Shown: positions 26,463 through 34,985, counted from the first letter of the stretch. The stretch: 38,127 nucleotides of DNA from Herbaspirillum sp. CF444 (GCF_000282135.1 NZ_AKJW01000056.1:1-38127); one strand, 5' to 3'. Program-made: numbers and translations. The notes: generated by a model not told the origin, from the sequence alone.

Positions 26463-27374
26463 CTAGCGCCGCAAGAACATCGCCTTGACGACATGCGCGG
26501 CAATGGCGGGATTTTCCTTCATGCGCCGCGTGCTGTAACCGTACCAATCCTTGCCGTAAGGCACATAGATGCGCACCGCGTATCCTTGCGCCTTGAGCCG
26601 ATCGCGCAAAGGCTCGCACACGCCGAGCAGCATCTGGAACTCAAACCGCGCGCGGTCGACGCCGCGTTGTTCCACCAATGCCAACACTTGCCGGATCAAC
26701 ACGGCATCGTGCGTGGCAATGCTGACGAATGTCCCGTTATCGAAGCAACGCGCCACGTGCCGCAGGAAATGCGGATTGATGGCGCTGCGATCATGCTGCG
26801 CGCCCGTCACCAGAAACTGCGACGACTCCAGGTAAATGCCCTTGCAAATGCGCAAGCTGCTGCCTTGCGCCAGCAGGCTCTCAAGGTCGTCCCCGGTGCG
26901 ACGCAGATAGGCCTGGATCGCCAGGCTGACATCGCGGCCTGCGGCATGCAGGCCGCTGAACAGGGCGATTTCCATGTCGGTGCAACTGACGTCTTCCATA
27001 TCGATGCAAACGGCGCTGCGATGATCTTCCGCAGCCTGCACGATACGTCCGACAGCCTGCTCGCAGTACTGCCGGTCCAGCAATAAACCGAGTGCGCTCG
27101 GTTTGACGGAGACGGTGGCATCGAGGCCATGGGCGCCGATGGCGGCCAGTGTTTGCAGATAGGCGTCGACGGCATGCTCCGCCTGTTCCAGGCTGGCAAT
27201 GGATTCGCCCAGCACATCGACGGTGACCCCAAAGCCCTGCCGATTCAAGCCCTGCATGCGTTGCACGGCATGTTCCAGCGTGGCGCCGGCGATGTAGCGT
27301 TGTGAAATTTTTTGCACCAGGGTGCGGGGAATGCAAGGAATGACGCGCGCCATCCAGCGATTGATGAATTGCAT
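26463..27374 (-). CDS. Monofunctional proline dehydrogenase
   Basis: FAD enzyme converting proline to pyrroline-5-carboxylate, with electrons to the membrane quinone pool. The beta8/alpha8 barrel shows [68 protein letters not shown] and the substrate/FAD-binding end [20 protein letters not shown]. At about 303 residues it is the short form lacking the PutA dehydrogenase half. The ATG at 27374 has GGAG six bases upstream; another ATG four codons earlier (27386) contains that GGAG. The P5C dehydrogenase partner is not in the window. The LysR gene is divergent across 363 bases. Confidence 0.92.
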   Translation of the reverse strand: MQFINRWMARVIPCIPRTLVQKISQRYIAGATLEHAVQRMQGLNRQGFGVTVDVLGESIASLEQAEHAVDAYLQTLAAIGAHGLDATVSVKPSALGLLLDRQYCEQAVGRIVQAAEDHRSAVCIDMEDVSCTDMEIALFSGLHAAGRDVSLAIQAYLRRTGDDLESLLAQGSSLRICKGIYLESSQFLVTGAQHDRSAINPHFLRHVARCFDNGTFVSIATHDAVLIRQVLALVEQRGVDRARFEFQMLLGVCEPLRDRLKAQGYAVRIYVPYGKDWYGYSTRRMKENPAIAAHVVKAMFLRR

Positions 27375-27386
27375 CTTGATCTCCAT

Positions 27387-27737
27387 GACAATGACGACAT
27401 GCTGCGCCCGTTACCGCTGACGGCATCGGAAAAAAGGCGTAGCAAGGAAAGCCGGAATCGATCCGGCCGAGGAAGCGACATGCCGGGCGACAAGATGCCG
27501 CTTCAGCGATGTGCAATCAGGAGGTCGTCAGTGGGGGCCAGGCGGCGCGATGCATGGTGATCTTCTCGGGTTAACCGGTTGCCGCATTGCTCCTGCGGCA
27601 GGCCGGATGATACCCCGGAAATCCACATCCGTTGAAACTGCCGGATTCCGGCGCCGGCACGCGCACTGCCCGGCTGCGGCATAATCGGGGCAGGCAACAC
27701 AAGAAAAGCAGAGCAGAGAAAACGGAAGGGAAGGAAA
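27387..27737. other. Divergent control region between proline dehydrogenase and LysR genes
   Basis: No gene is supported. The stretch must hold promoters for both genes, but no near-consensus -35/-10 pair stands out. Small GC hairpins such as GCCGG-N7-CCGGC near 27451 are present without T runs. Confidence 0.5.
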
Positions 27738-28646
27738 ATGACGCAGGACCTCAATGACCTGTACTACTTCGCCCAGGTGGTGGACCATCGCGGCTTCGCC
27801 GCCGCCGGCCGCGCGCTGGGCATTCCCAAATCCAAGCTGAGCCGGCGCATCGCGCAACTGGAAGAACGCCTGGGCGCGCGCCTGATCCAGCGCTCCACGC
27901 GCAGCCTGTCGGTGACCGAACTCGGCCAGAGCTATTACGAGCATTGCAAGGCCATGCTGGTGGAAGCCGAAGCGGCGCAGGAATCCATCGAACGCAATCG
28001 CGCCGAGCCGCAAGGCACGGTGCGCCTGACCTGTCCGGTGGCGCTGCTGCACGGACGCGTGGGCGTGATGCTGGCGGATTTCCTGATGGAGCATCCGCGC
28101 GTGACCCTGCAGGTGGAGTCGACCAACCGCCGCGTCGACGTCATCAACGAAGGCGTCGACGTCGCCCTGCGCGTGCGCCTGCCGCCGCTGGAGGACAGCG
28201 ACCTGGTGCTGAAAACCTTCGGCGTGCGCCACTGGTGCCTGACCGCGAGTCCGGCGCTGCTGGAAAAATGCCGGGTGCCGGAAGTGCCTGCCGACCTGCA
28301 CCGTTTCCCCAGCCTGAGCATGACGATTCCGGCGGAAGATCACGTCTGGTATCTCGAGAACAGCGACGGCGAAACCGCCTCCATCCGCTACACGCCGCGC
28401 ATGATGACGGACGATACGACGGCCCTGAAACGCGCAGCCGTCGCCGGCGCCGGCATCGTGTTCCTGCCGACGATGGTGGTGATCGATGAATTGAGAAACG
28501 GCAGCCTGGTCAAGGTCTTGCCGGAATGGGCCCCGAAGTCGGGCATCATCCATGCCGTGTATTCCTCGCGCCGCTTCCTGTTGCCGTCGGTGCGGCAACT
28601 GATCGATTTTCTGGCGCAGCGTTTCGAAGCGCTGGAAGATTACTGA
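27738..28646 (+). CDS. LysR-family transcriptional regulator
   Basis: 302 residues. The N-terminal winged HTH (about 4-63) reads DLNDLYYFAQVVDHRGFAAA, GRALGIPKSKLSRRIAQLEE, RLGARLIQRSTRSLSVTE. The effector domain holds GTVRLTCPVALL, VDVINEGVDVALRVR and AAVAGAGIVFLP, as in the CrgA/DsdC-like subgroup. The strand IHAVYSSRRFLLPSVR near the end is typical. A GGGAAGG ribosome site precedes the ATG. Its stop (TGA) directly abuts the stop of the pirin gene, forming TGATCA. Divergent genes are common LysR targets, so proline dehydrogenase is one candidate and the convergent pirin another. Confidence 0.94.
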   Translation: MTQDLNDLYYFAQVVDHRGFAAAGRALGIPKSKLSRRIAQLEERLGARLIQRSTRSLSVTELGQSYYEHCKAMLVEAEAAQESIERNRAEPQGTVRLTCPVALLHGRVGVMLADFLMEHPRVTLQVESTNRRVDVINEGVDVALRVRLPPLEDSDLVLKTFGVRHWCLTASPALLEKCRVPEVPADLHRFPSLSMTIPAEDHVWYLENSDGETASIRYTPRMMTDDTTALKRAAVAGAGIVFLPTMVVIDELRNGSLVKVLPEWAPKSGIIHAVYSSRRFLLPSVRQLIDFLAQRFEALEDY

Positions 28647-29471
28647 TCAGGCCACCGCTGCGCCTGCCATCGGCGACCACGTTGCCGGCATGTTGATCGG
28701 CTCGCCGCTGAGCAGGAGCGCCGTCGTGTTGGCATGCGCTTCCAGGAAGACGCCTTCTCCCGAACGATCCAGCATGACCACCTCGCCGCCGCGCGCCGCC
28801 TGATCGCCGTTGATCGTCACCGCGCCGTTCAGGATCGCCAGCAGCAGGGTGCGCCCTTCCACGGTTTTCAATTCGCTCGTGCAACGCGATTTCAGTTGCA
28901 ACTCCCAGACGTCGAACGACGACGATGTCGGCATCGCGCCGCGACGGCTCGCGCAATTGCCGGCAATGACGCGGATGCGGCCACTGCCGTCAGGCAAGTC
29001 CAGCGCGGGGATGGCGTCCGCGGCAATGATTTTTTCAGCAGGCGCCCGGTGCGGACACGCAGACAGCGGCATCGGCAGATCGATCCAGAGCTGCAACAGC
29101 TCGACCACGTCGCCGCGCCGCGTGCCGACCGACAGGAATCTTCCCGGCGCCGTTCCGTCGGAGACGGTGACCCACTGCACATCGCCTGCGCCGATGATTT
29201 CCGTCTTTCCTGCGGCGCCGGTATATTCCACCTGACCTTGACAGACGATGGTCAGCATCTTGCAGTTGCCATAGGCATGCGGCGGAGCGACGACGGCGTT
29301 CTCTGCACTCGGCGTCGACATCGACGTCGTTGTCGGTGCGACATGGTCCAGCGACAGGAAAGGACTGACATGCCGCCCCAGCGTGCGCTGCGAAAACAGC
29401 GTGCGCGCTAGCAGGCCATCGCCGATGCGATGTTGTCTGGTACCGCTGTAGATGCCAAGAATTTTTTTCAT
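28647..29471 (-). CDS. Pirin-family protein lacking most metal ligands
   Basis: Bicupin of 274 residues. The family outline is clear: KKILGIYSGTRQHRIGDGL, SPFLSLDHVAP, LTIVCQGQVEY, GAGDVQWVTVSDG, LQLWIDLP, IRVIAGN, and the C-terminal LLLSGEPI. The metal site is degraded. Pirins normally have HPHRGFET and an HxE pair after the GDVQWM strand. Here these read PPHAYGNC (one His left) and GTAPGRF (His and Glu both gone). It therefore probably does not bind iron or act as a quercetinase and may have a regulatory or structural role. The start is immediately after ATCATG-type context with a modest ribosome site. The gene is tail to tail with the LysR gene. Confidence 0.85.
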   Translation of the reverse strand: MKKILGIYSGTRQHRIGDGLLARTLFSQRTLGRHVSPFLSLDHVAPTTTSMSTPSAENAVVAPPHAYGNCKMLTIVCQGQVEYTGAAGKTEIIGAGDVQWVTVSDGTAPGRFLSVGTRRGDVVELLQLWIDLPMPLSACPHRAPAEKIIAADAIPALDLPDGSGRIRVIAGNCASRRGAMPTSSSFDVWELQLKSRCTSELKTVEGRTLLLAILNGAVTINGDQAARGGEVVMLDRSGEGVFLEAHANTTALLLSGEPINMPATWSPMAGAAVA

Positions 29472-29564
29472 GATTCGCGCTCCTGCTGTTGCGTTCCTTG
29501 TCTGTTCACGAAGAAAAGCTCGTCAGGAGTAAAACGGCCGTGGAATAAAAAAGAAGGAGAGCTG

Positions 29565-29627
29565 ATGCCGAAGACATCCGCTTGCAAGATCAGCGCGCGG
29601 GGGACGACTGATCTTGCAAGGGTGTAA
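29565..29627 (+). CDS. Possible 20-residue peptide spanning a perfect hairpin
   Basis: A strong ribosome site AAGGAG is five bases before this ATG. The product would be MPKTSACKISARGTTDLARV. The coding sequence contains a perfect 13-bp inverted repeat (29581-29620). It lies upstream of and opposite to the pirin gene. It could be a leader peptide or chance; nothing is recognised downstream on this strand. Confidence 0.3.
   Translation: MPKTSACKISARGTTDLARV
29581..29620. repeat. Perfect 13-bp inverted repeat
   Basis: CTTGCAAGATCAG at 29581-29593 and its complement at 29608-29620 enclose a 14-base GC-rich loop. No T run follows on either strand. It may be an operator for the pirin promoter, an RNA hairpin, or the end of the DUF4148 gene transcript, which ends at 29731. 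Confidence 0.7.
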
Positions 29628-29730
29628 AGCGTGTCAAACGTTGCCCGGTAACAGGCGGAGTGAGATGGCGAAAACGGTCAGTTGAACACATGTTCCTCAT
29701 GACGCGATAAACGCAAACTAAACGCAAACC

Positions 29731-30006
29731 TCAGGCGCCGGTGTCGAGCGACTGGCTGCGGTCGACTTGCTTCAACTCATCCTTGACGGCCTGGCGGGTA
29801 ACGGTCGACTTGTGTTGCACTTCCACCGGATACAGGTCGTTGGTGATCAGCTCGCCGTTGGCGCGTGCCTGTTTCAGTTCTTCTATCACCTGGGCGCGGG
29901 TCTTGTGCGAGACGATTTGTGTTTCCGGCGGATAGGCTTCTTCAGCGACGGCGCTGCCGATGACGGAGAGGAAAAGCAAGCCGGTGGCGATTTTCTTGAT
30001 GTTCAT
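29731..30006 (-). CDS. Small secreted DUF4148-type protein
   Basis: 91 residues with a signal peptide (MNIKKIATGLLFLSVIGSAV, cleavage after AVA). The mature part has the repeating pattern seen in DUF4148 proteins of Burkholderiales: KTRAQVIEELKQARANGELI and VTRQAVKDELKQVDRS. No Cys; likely periplasmic and helical. AAGGAA precedes the ATG. Function is unknown for the family. The next upstream gene on the same strand encodes a second small exported protein with similar Q/K-rich helices, 80 bases away. Confidence 0.8.
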   Translation of the reverse strand: MNIKKIATGLLFLSVIGSAVAEEAYPPETQIVSHKTRAQVIEELKQARANGELITNDLYPVEVQHKSTVTRQAVKDELKQVDRSQSLDTGA

Positions 30007-30086
30007 GATGATTCCTTTATATGTCGATGGTATCGATGATTGAGGGTCGGTAGACCTTGTTTTTACTGCTCTGCACGCGCGTCGGA

Positions 30087-30335
30087 TTAACGCAGGTACA
30101 GTGTTTCTTCGTAGCTCAGCGGTTCGCGGTTGGCGACTTTTTGCTGAATTTCCTGACGCTTGATGGCGGACTTCGATTGTTGCTTGACGACTTGCTGCAC
30201 CTTGGCCTGGGCGCCCTTGTCGGCGTCGGCTGAAGTGTTTGCTGCTGCATAGCTGCTGCCTGCTGCTGCGATCAGCAGAACGGCGGCGGCGAGGTGTTTG
30301 ACGTTCAGGTCAAAACTGGCTGTTGTGGTGCGCAT
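30087..30335 (-). CDS. Small exported protein, DUF4148-like
   Basis: 82 residues from the ATG at 30335, which has GAAGGAG at the right distance; the open frame extends far upstream without a ribosome site. Residues 1-31 form a signal peptide (about 14-28 hydrophobic, SSYAAA). The mature part is short and rich in Lys, Gln and Ala (AKVQQVVKQQSKSAIKRQEI) and ends REPLSYEETLYLR. It resembles its neighbour in size and composition but lacks the clear KTRAQV motif, so assignment to the same family is tentative. The two genes may be co-transcribed. Confidence 0.68.
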   Translation of the reverse strand: MRTTTASFDLNVKHLAAAVLLIAAAGSSYAAANTSADADKGAQAKVQQVVKQQSKSAIKRQEIQQKVANREPLSYEETLYLR

Positions 30336-30742
30336 GATGTTTCTCCTTCGTTGTTTCATTAGCAATACATTGACTGTCGGCAACCATGTTCCGGCGCCGT
30401 GGATGTAAAACAGTTGCGTTCGCTTTTGGCTTCTGCAAGTGCGACTGCTTGAGACGAAGTGTAGGTTTTGCATCGAAGCGTGACTAGGAGGCAAAATTCG
30501 GATGGATCGTTCTATAAATAGGACGATAAAGCACTTGAATCCTTCTCTGCCGTCCCCACCACTTCCGTCCTCCGCCATGCCATGCGCGACATCCGGGACC
30601 GCCGTCGCCCGTCATATGGATATCTGTTTATCTTCGTTATCAAGCGCGTTTCGCTGCCAGATAATCCGACGCTTGGCGATGCCGTTTCATCGATCCCCGT
30701 CTTGGCGTCGCCCCCCTCTCAACACTCGCGAAAAAGGCAACC
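30336..30742. other. Intergenic region before the sulfur island
   Basis: No coding frame is convincing. A near-perfect inverted repeat TCGTTCTA-TAAA-TAGGACGA lies at 30507-30526 and includes a TATAAA that could be a -10 box. Promoters for the leftward small gene and the rightward monooxygenase must both be here. Confidence 0.5.
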
Positions 30743-31945
30743 ATGACTCAAGCATCCGACGCACTGTTCTCGCGCTTCAGCGACATCTTCGCGCGCATCG
30801 CGCAAGGCAGCATCGACCGGGAAAACGGCCGCGAGCTGCCGTATGAAGCCGTGCAATGGCTCAAGGACAGCGGCTTCACGTCCTTGCGCGTGCCGGTCGA
30901 ACAAGGCGGCAGCGGCGTCACTCTGCCGCAGTTCTTCAGCCTCCTGATCCGCCTGGCCGAGGCCGAATCGAACCTGCCGCAAATCCTGCGCGTCAACGCC
31001 GGCTATACCGAACTGCTGCTCGAACGCAAGGACGACGAAGACACGCGCCACTGGCTCGGCGTGATCGGCAAGGGAGAAACCTTCGGCGCGGCGGCCTCCG
31101 AACGCACCGGCTCGACCAGCAACTCGGTCACGCTGACGCCCGATCCGGACAAGCGTCCCGGCCATTTTTTGCTGAACGGAGAGAAGTATTATTCGACCGG
31201 CACGCTGTATGCCGACTGGATTCTGGTGCGCGCACACGACAACGAATCCGATCTCAACGTGCTGGTCAGAAGCGACACGCCGGGCGTCACGCGCGTCGAC
31301 GACTGGGACGGTTTCGGCCAGCGCCTGACCGGCAGCGGCACCACGCGCTTCGACAAAGTACTCATTACGCAACAACAAATCCTCGATCGCTATCACGTGT
31401 CGCAGCCGCGCCGCAACACCATCATCACCGCCTTCTACCAGACCGTGCATCTGGCGACGCTGGCCGGCATCGCGCGCGCCGTGCAGCGCGACGCCGTCGC
31501 CTTCACGCAGGCGCGCACGCGCACCTTCGGCGTGCCGGGGCAATCGAGTCCGCGCGAGAATCCGCTGGTGCATCGCGTGGTGGGCCGACTCGCCAGTCTT
31601 GCGTGGTCGGCGGAACAATTGGTCAACGCCATCGCCACCGCCATCGAAAACGTGCATCAGGCACGCAAGGCCGGCACCGCCAGACCGGAGGACTACATCG
31701 CGCTCGACGTGCAAACCTTCCAGGCGCAGCAGGTCATCATCGGCCAGGTGCTGGAAGCCAGCACGCTGCTGTTCGAAGTCGGCGGCGCCTCCGCCACCAG
31801 CGACAAGCGCCGGCTCGACCGTCACTGGCGCAACGCGCGCACGCTGGCTTCGCACAATCCGGCGACGCAGCGCGAGGCGGCCATCGGCGACTATCACCTC
31901 AACGACAATCCGCCCAACGAGCGCTTCGGTTTCTCGTATGCCTGA
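30743..31945 (+). CDS. DszC/SfnB-like flavin-dependent monooxygenase (acyl-CoA dehydrogenase fold)
   Basis: Probably oxidises an organosulfur compound using FMNH2 from a separate reductase. The 400 residues have the acyl-CoA dehydrogenase fold: SGFTSLRVPVEQGGSGVTLP, FGAAASERTG, FLLNGEKYYSTGTLYADWIL, DDWDGFGQRLTGSGTT. Instead of the YEGT catalytic Glu block, the C-terminus has SDKRRLDRHWRNARTLASHN followed by PATQREAAIGDY, the mark of the DszC/SfnB/HsaA-type monooxygenases. AAGG precedes the ATG. It leads a cluster with MetNIQ-type transport genes and a DszA-type monooxygenase, which supports a sulfur-scavenging role. A pair of hairpins separates it from the binding-protein gene. Confidence 0.88.
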   Translation: MTQASDALFSRFSDIFARIAQGSIDRENGRELPYEAVQWLKDSGFTSLRVPVEQGGSGVTLPQFFSLLIRLAEAESNLPQILRVNAGYTELLLERKDDEDTRHWLGVIGKGETFGAAASERTGSTSNSVTLTPDPDKRPGHFLLNGEKYYSTGTLYADWILVRAHDNESDLNVLVRSDTPGVTRVDDWDGFGQRLTGSGTTRFDKVLITQQQILDRYHVSQPRRNTIITAFYQTVHLATLAGIARAVQRDAVAFTQARTRTFGVPGQSSPRENPLVHRVVGRLASLAWSAEQLVNAIATAIENVHQARKAGTARPEDYIALDVQTFQAQQVIIGQVLEASTLLFEVGGASATSDKRRLDRHWRNARTLASHNPATQREAAIGDYHLNDNPPNERFGFSYA

Positions 31946-31986
31946 GCAATCCCCCCTCCCCGCTCATCTGCTGAAAAATCCGCATA

Positions 31987-32014
31987 AGGACAGACGAATT
32001 CATTCGTTTGTCCT
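31987..32014. repeat. 28-base hairpin after the DszC-like gene
   Basis: AGGACAGACGAAT, TC, ATTCGTTTGTCCT: arms of 13 with one mismatch, 42 bases past the stop. No T tract follows. It may be a processing or attenuation structure, or an operator. Confidence 0.6.
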
Positions 32015-32048
32015 GCCTTCGGTCCTCTCTACACTTGATCTTCAAGCT

Positions 32049-32079
32049 TTCCTGCAGCGCCATTGCGACGCTGCAGGAA
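32049..32079. repeat. Second hairpin before the first MetQ-like gene
   Basis: TTCCTGCAGCG and CGCTGCAGGAA pair perfectly across a 9-base loop, 33 bases before the ATG at 32113. Being in the 5' leader of the binding-protein gene, it could protect mRNA ends or limit readthrough. Confidence 0.6.
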
Positions 32080-32112
32080 GAGAACTTCCACGTCCACATT
32101 GACTGACAAAAA

Positions 32113-32949
32113 ATGAACCTGACCCTACAAGCCGGGCTGCGAACATCCCTGGCGATGTTGGCGTTGAGCCTGCTCGCTTTCACCTCTCTTCATGCAGTCT
32201 CTGCGCCGCAAAAGCCGGAACTGCGCGTCGGTTTCGTGCCCGGCCCGTATATCGACGAATTCAAGATCGGCGTGCAGCCCGAGCTGGAAAAGAAAGGCTA
32301 CAAGATCAGGTACTACGAATTCAGCACCGGCCTGGAAGCCAACAGCGCCGTGTTCAAAGGCGACATCGACGCCAACGTGATGCAGCATTCGGTGTTCCTG
32401 AAATCGTATAACGACCGCAACAAGACCGACCTGGTCGGCATCGTGCAAGTGCCGACGCCGCCGATGGGCCTATATTCGAAGAAGCATCGCAGCCTCGACG
32501 GCCTGAAGAAAGGCTTTACCGTCGCCGTGCCGAACGACCCGGTCAATCTGCAACGCGCGCTGTGGATATTGCAACGCCTCGGCTGGATCAGGATCAAGGA
32601 AAACGCCAATCCGGTCGACGTCACCGAACTCGACGTGATCGAGAACAAGGTCGGCCTCAAACTGGTGTTGCTGGAAAACGCACAAGGCCCGCGCGCCCTC
32701 GATGACGCCGACTTCGCCGCGATCCAGGGCAATTTCGCCATCTTCGCCAAACTGAAGCTGTCGGAGGCTTTCATCCTCGAAGACATGACGCCCGCCTACA
32801 TCAACGTGCTGGCCGTCAAGAAGACCAGACAGGCCGACCAATATGCGCGCGACATCGTCGAGGCCTATCGCTCCGACACCTTCCAGAACGCGATTCGCGC
32901 CGACCGCTTCTATGACGGCTTCCGCCTGCCGGACTATTTCAAGAAATAA
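32113..32949 (+). CDS. MetQ/NlpA-family substrate-binding protein 1
   Basis: Periplasmic binding protein of 278 residues for the MetNI-type importer downstream. A signal peptide of about 30 residues ends HAVSA before PQKPEL; there is no lipobox Cys, unlike classical MetQ lipoproteins. The lipoprotein-9 fold is shown by LRVGFVPGPYIDEFKIGVQP, NSAVFKGDIDANVMQHSVFL, GLYSKKHRSLDGLKKGFTVA, VPNDPVNLQRALWILQRLGW and QGNFAIFAKL. Residues that usually contact the methionine side chain cannot be judged without alignment. It is followed after 36 bases by a second paralogue, so the transporter may sample two substrates. Confidence 0.9.
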   Translation: MNLTLQAGLRTSLAMLALSLLAFTSLHAVSAPQKPELRVGFVPGPYIDEFKIGVQPELEKKGYKIRYYEFSTGLEANSAVFKGDIDANVMQHSVFLKSYNDRNKTDLVGIVQVPTPPMGLYSKKHRSLDGLKKGFTVAVPNDPVNLQRALWILQRLGWIRIKENANPVDVTELDVIENKVGLKLVLLENAQGPRALDDADFAAIQGNFAIFAKLKLSEAFILEDMTPAYINVLAVKKTRQADQYARDIVEAYRSDTFQNAIRADRFYDGFRLPDYFKK

Positions 32950-32985
32950 ACATTCCCCTTCAAAACAAACATCAAAGGAACCAGC

Positions 32986-33798
32986 ATGAACCAGCGTTAC
33001 CGACTCCGCCTGCATGCCGTGATGGCCGCAATCCTGATCTCCACCTTCGGTCTAGCCCACGGCGCCGACAAAGTCCTGCGCGTCGGCGTGCGCGGCGGCG
33101 TCGACGAGCAGATCTGGGAAGTAGTCACCAAGGTGGCGAAGAAGAACGGCCTGAACGTCGAACCGGTCGTCATCTCCGGCGCGGCCAGCCCGAACGAGGC
33201 GCTCAACAACGGCGACCTGGAGGCCAACTCGTTCCAGCACATTCCTTTCCTGCACGACCAGATCAAACAGCGCGGTTACAAGCTGAGCATCGTCGGCAAC
33301 ACCATCATTTCGCCGATTGCGTTCTACTCGAAGAAATACAAATCGCTCAAGGACTTGCCCGACGGCGCCAAGATCGCCATTCCCAACGATCCAAGCAACC
33401 AGACGCGTTCGCTGGTGATCTTGCGCGATGCCGGCTTCATCACCTTGCGTGACGGTTTCGATCCGTTCACCGGCACCGTATCCGTGGCCGACATCACCTC
33501 GTACAAGAAAAAGATCACGCTGATCGAAAGCGCATCGGTGGTGCTGGCGCGTGCGCTGGAAGACGTCGATGCCGCCGCCATCGTCAATACCTTCGCCTAT
33601 CAGGTCGGACTGATCGCCACGCGCGACGGCATCGCCGTGGAGAAGCGCGAACACAATCCTTACGTCAACGTCATCGTGGTGCGCGACCAGGACAAGAATG
33701 CAGCGTGGGTCGCACCGCTGGTGAAGTCCTATCAGTCGGAAGAAGTGCGCCAGTTCATCCAGAAACAATTCGGCGGCTCGGTGCTGCCTGTATTTTGA
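32986..33798 (+). CDS. MetQ/NlpA-family substrate-binding protein 2
   Basis: 270 residues, signal peptide about 1-26 (AAILISTFGLAHG then ADK), no lipobox. Family blocks are LRVGVRGGVDEQIWEVVTKV, ASPNEALNNGDLEANSFQHI, AFYSKKYKSLKDLPDGAKIA, IPNDPSNQTRSLVILRDAGF and DAAAIVNTFAYQVGL. It is closer to standard MetQ than protein 1, notably in the NDLEANSFQH-like stretch. AAAGGAACC precedes the ATG. Its TGA overlaps a TTG that is the likely start of the ATPase gene. Ligand is probably methionine, a methionine derivative or another organosulfur compound. Confidence 0.91.
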   Translation: MNQRYRLRLHAVMAAILISTFGLAHGADKVLRVGVRGGVDEQIWEVVTKVAKKNGLNVEPVVISGAASPNEALNNGDLEANSFQHIPFLHDQIKQRGYKLSIVGNTIISPIAFYSKKYKSLKDLPDGAKIAIPNDPSNQTRSLVILRDAGFITLRDGFDPFTGTVSVADITSYKKKITLIESASVVLARALEDVDAAAIVNTFAYQVGLIATRDGIAVEKREHNPYVNVIVVRDQDKNAAWVAPLVKSYQSEEVRQFIQKQFGGSVLPVF

Positions 33799-34985
33799 AC
33801 AGCGTTTTGAACATCGCCGCCCTGGTCGGCGTGGAGGTCAGCCTGCCTCCGCCGCCATCGCCACCCCTAGTCAAGCCGGCCGGCGCCGGGTTTGTATCGG
33901 CAGCCACCGGCCGGCCTCACCTGGTGTTTGAGCGCGTCTCCAGGCAATACGCGTCGCCGGCCGGCCCGGTGCATGCGCTGCGCGAGGTGTCCTTCACCGT
34001 CGCGCGCGGTGAGATCTTCGGCATCATCGGCCGCAGCGGCGCCGGCAAGTCAACCTTGCTGCGCACGATCAATGCGCTCGAAACGCCGGATACCGGTACG
34101 GTGGCGATCAACAACGTCAACGTCGGCAGCCTTGACGAAGATGCCCTGGTCAGCCTGCGCCGCCGCGTCGGCATGATCTTCCAGCATTTCAACCTGCTGT
34201 CGGCCAAGACCGTGCGCGACAACGTCGGCCTGCCGTTGCGCGTGGCCGGCATCGCGCCGGAGCAGATCCGCACGCGTGTCGACGCCTTGCTCGATCTGGT
34301 CGGCCTGCGCGACAAGGCCGACGTCTATCCGGCCAAACTCTCCGGCGGGCAAAAACAGCGCGTCGGCATTGCCCGCGCGCTGGTGCATGAACCCGAGGTC
34401 TTGCTGTGCGACGAAGCAACGTCGGCGCTCGATCCGGAATCGACGCAAGCCATCCTGGCGCTGTTGCGCGACATCAGCAGCAAGATGGGACTGACCGTCG
34501 TGCTGATCGCGCACGACATGGCGGTCATCCGCGAAATTTGCGATCGCGTGCTGGTGCTCGATCACGGTCGGGTGGTCGAACAAGGCGAGGTATGGCGCGT
34601 CTTCGGCGATCCGCAGGCGCAAGCCACGCGCGCCTTGCTGCGACCGCTGCAACATGGATTGCCTGCCGATCTGGCGGCGCAACTGGTCGACGATTTGCAC
34701 GATAGCCCCGGCGACGTGCTGCTCAGCCTGCGCTTCAACGGCGCCGCGCATCCGCAAGGCGTCAGCCTGCAACAACTCGCCCTGCTCGGCCCGGACGCCA
34801 CACTGATCCACGGCGGTCTCGACCGGATTCGCGGACATGCGCAAGGCAGCCTGCTGGTCTCGCTGCCGGTCGCGTCATGGCAGGCGGGCAAGGCGCGCAG
34901 TGTGTTCGGGTTCGGCAACAGCAAAGACGGTTACAACGGCGCTGATTTCATTGAGGTTCTCGGCTATGTCCCTGCCCGCACTTAG
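33795..34985 (+). CDS. metN: ABC transporter ATPase, MetN type
   Basis: Nucleotide-binding subunit with the C-terminal NIL/ACT-like domain of MetN. Walker A GRSGAGKST (79-87 from the TTG), signature LSGGQKQR, Walker B VLLCDEATSALDPEST, and switch LIAHDMAVIRE are intact. The NIL domain is about the last 90 residues (VLLSLRFNGAAHPQGVS onward); in other MetN it binds methionine and inhibits transport. No ATG exists before the domain. The TTG at 33795 overlaps the stop of the binding-protein gene (TTGA); a TTG at 33807 and GTG at 33831 are alternatives. The first 35 residues are odd, with a Pro-rich run (PPPPSPPLVKP). Its end overlaps metI by 20 bases. Confidence 0.88.
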   Translation: MNSVLNIAALVGVEVSLPPPPSPPLVKPAGAGFVSAATGRPHLVFERVSRQYASPAGPVHALREVSFTVARGEIFGIIGRSGAGKSTLLRTINALETPDTGTVAINNVNVGSLDEDALVSLRRRVGMIFQHFNLLSAKTVRDNVGLPLRVAGIAPEQIRTRVDALLDLVGLRDKADVYPAKLSGGQKQRVGIARALVHEPEVLLCDEATSALDPESTQAILALLRDISSKMGLTVVLIAHDMAVIREICDRVLVLDHGRVVEQGEVWRVFGDPQAQATRALLRPLQHGLPADLAAQLVDDLHDSPGDVLLSLRFNGAAHPQGVSLQQLALLGPDATLIHGGLDRIRGHAQGSLLVSLPVASWQAGKARSVFGFGNSKDGYNGADFIEVLGYVPART

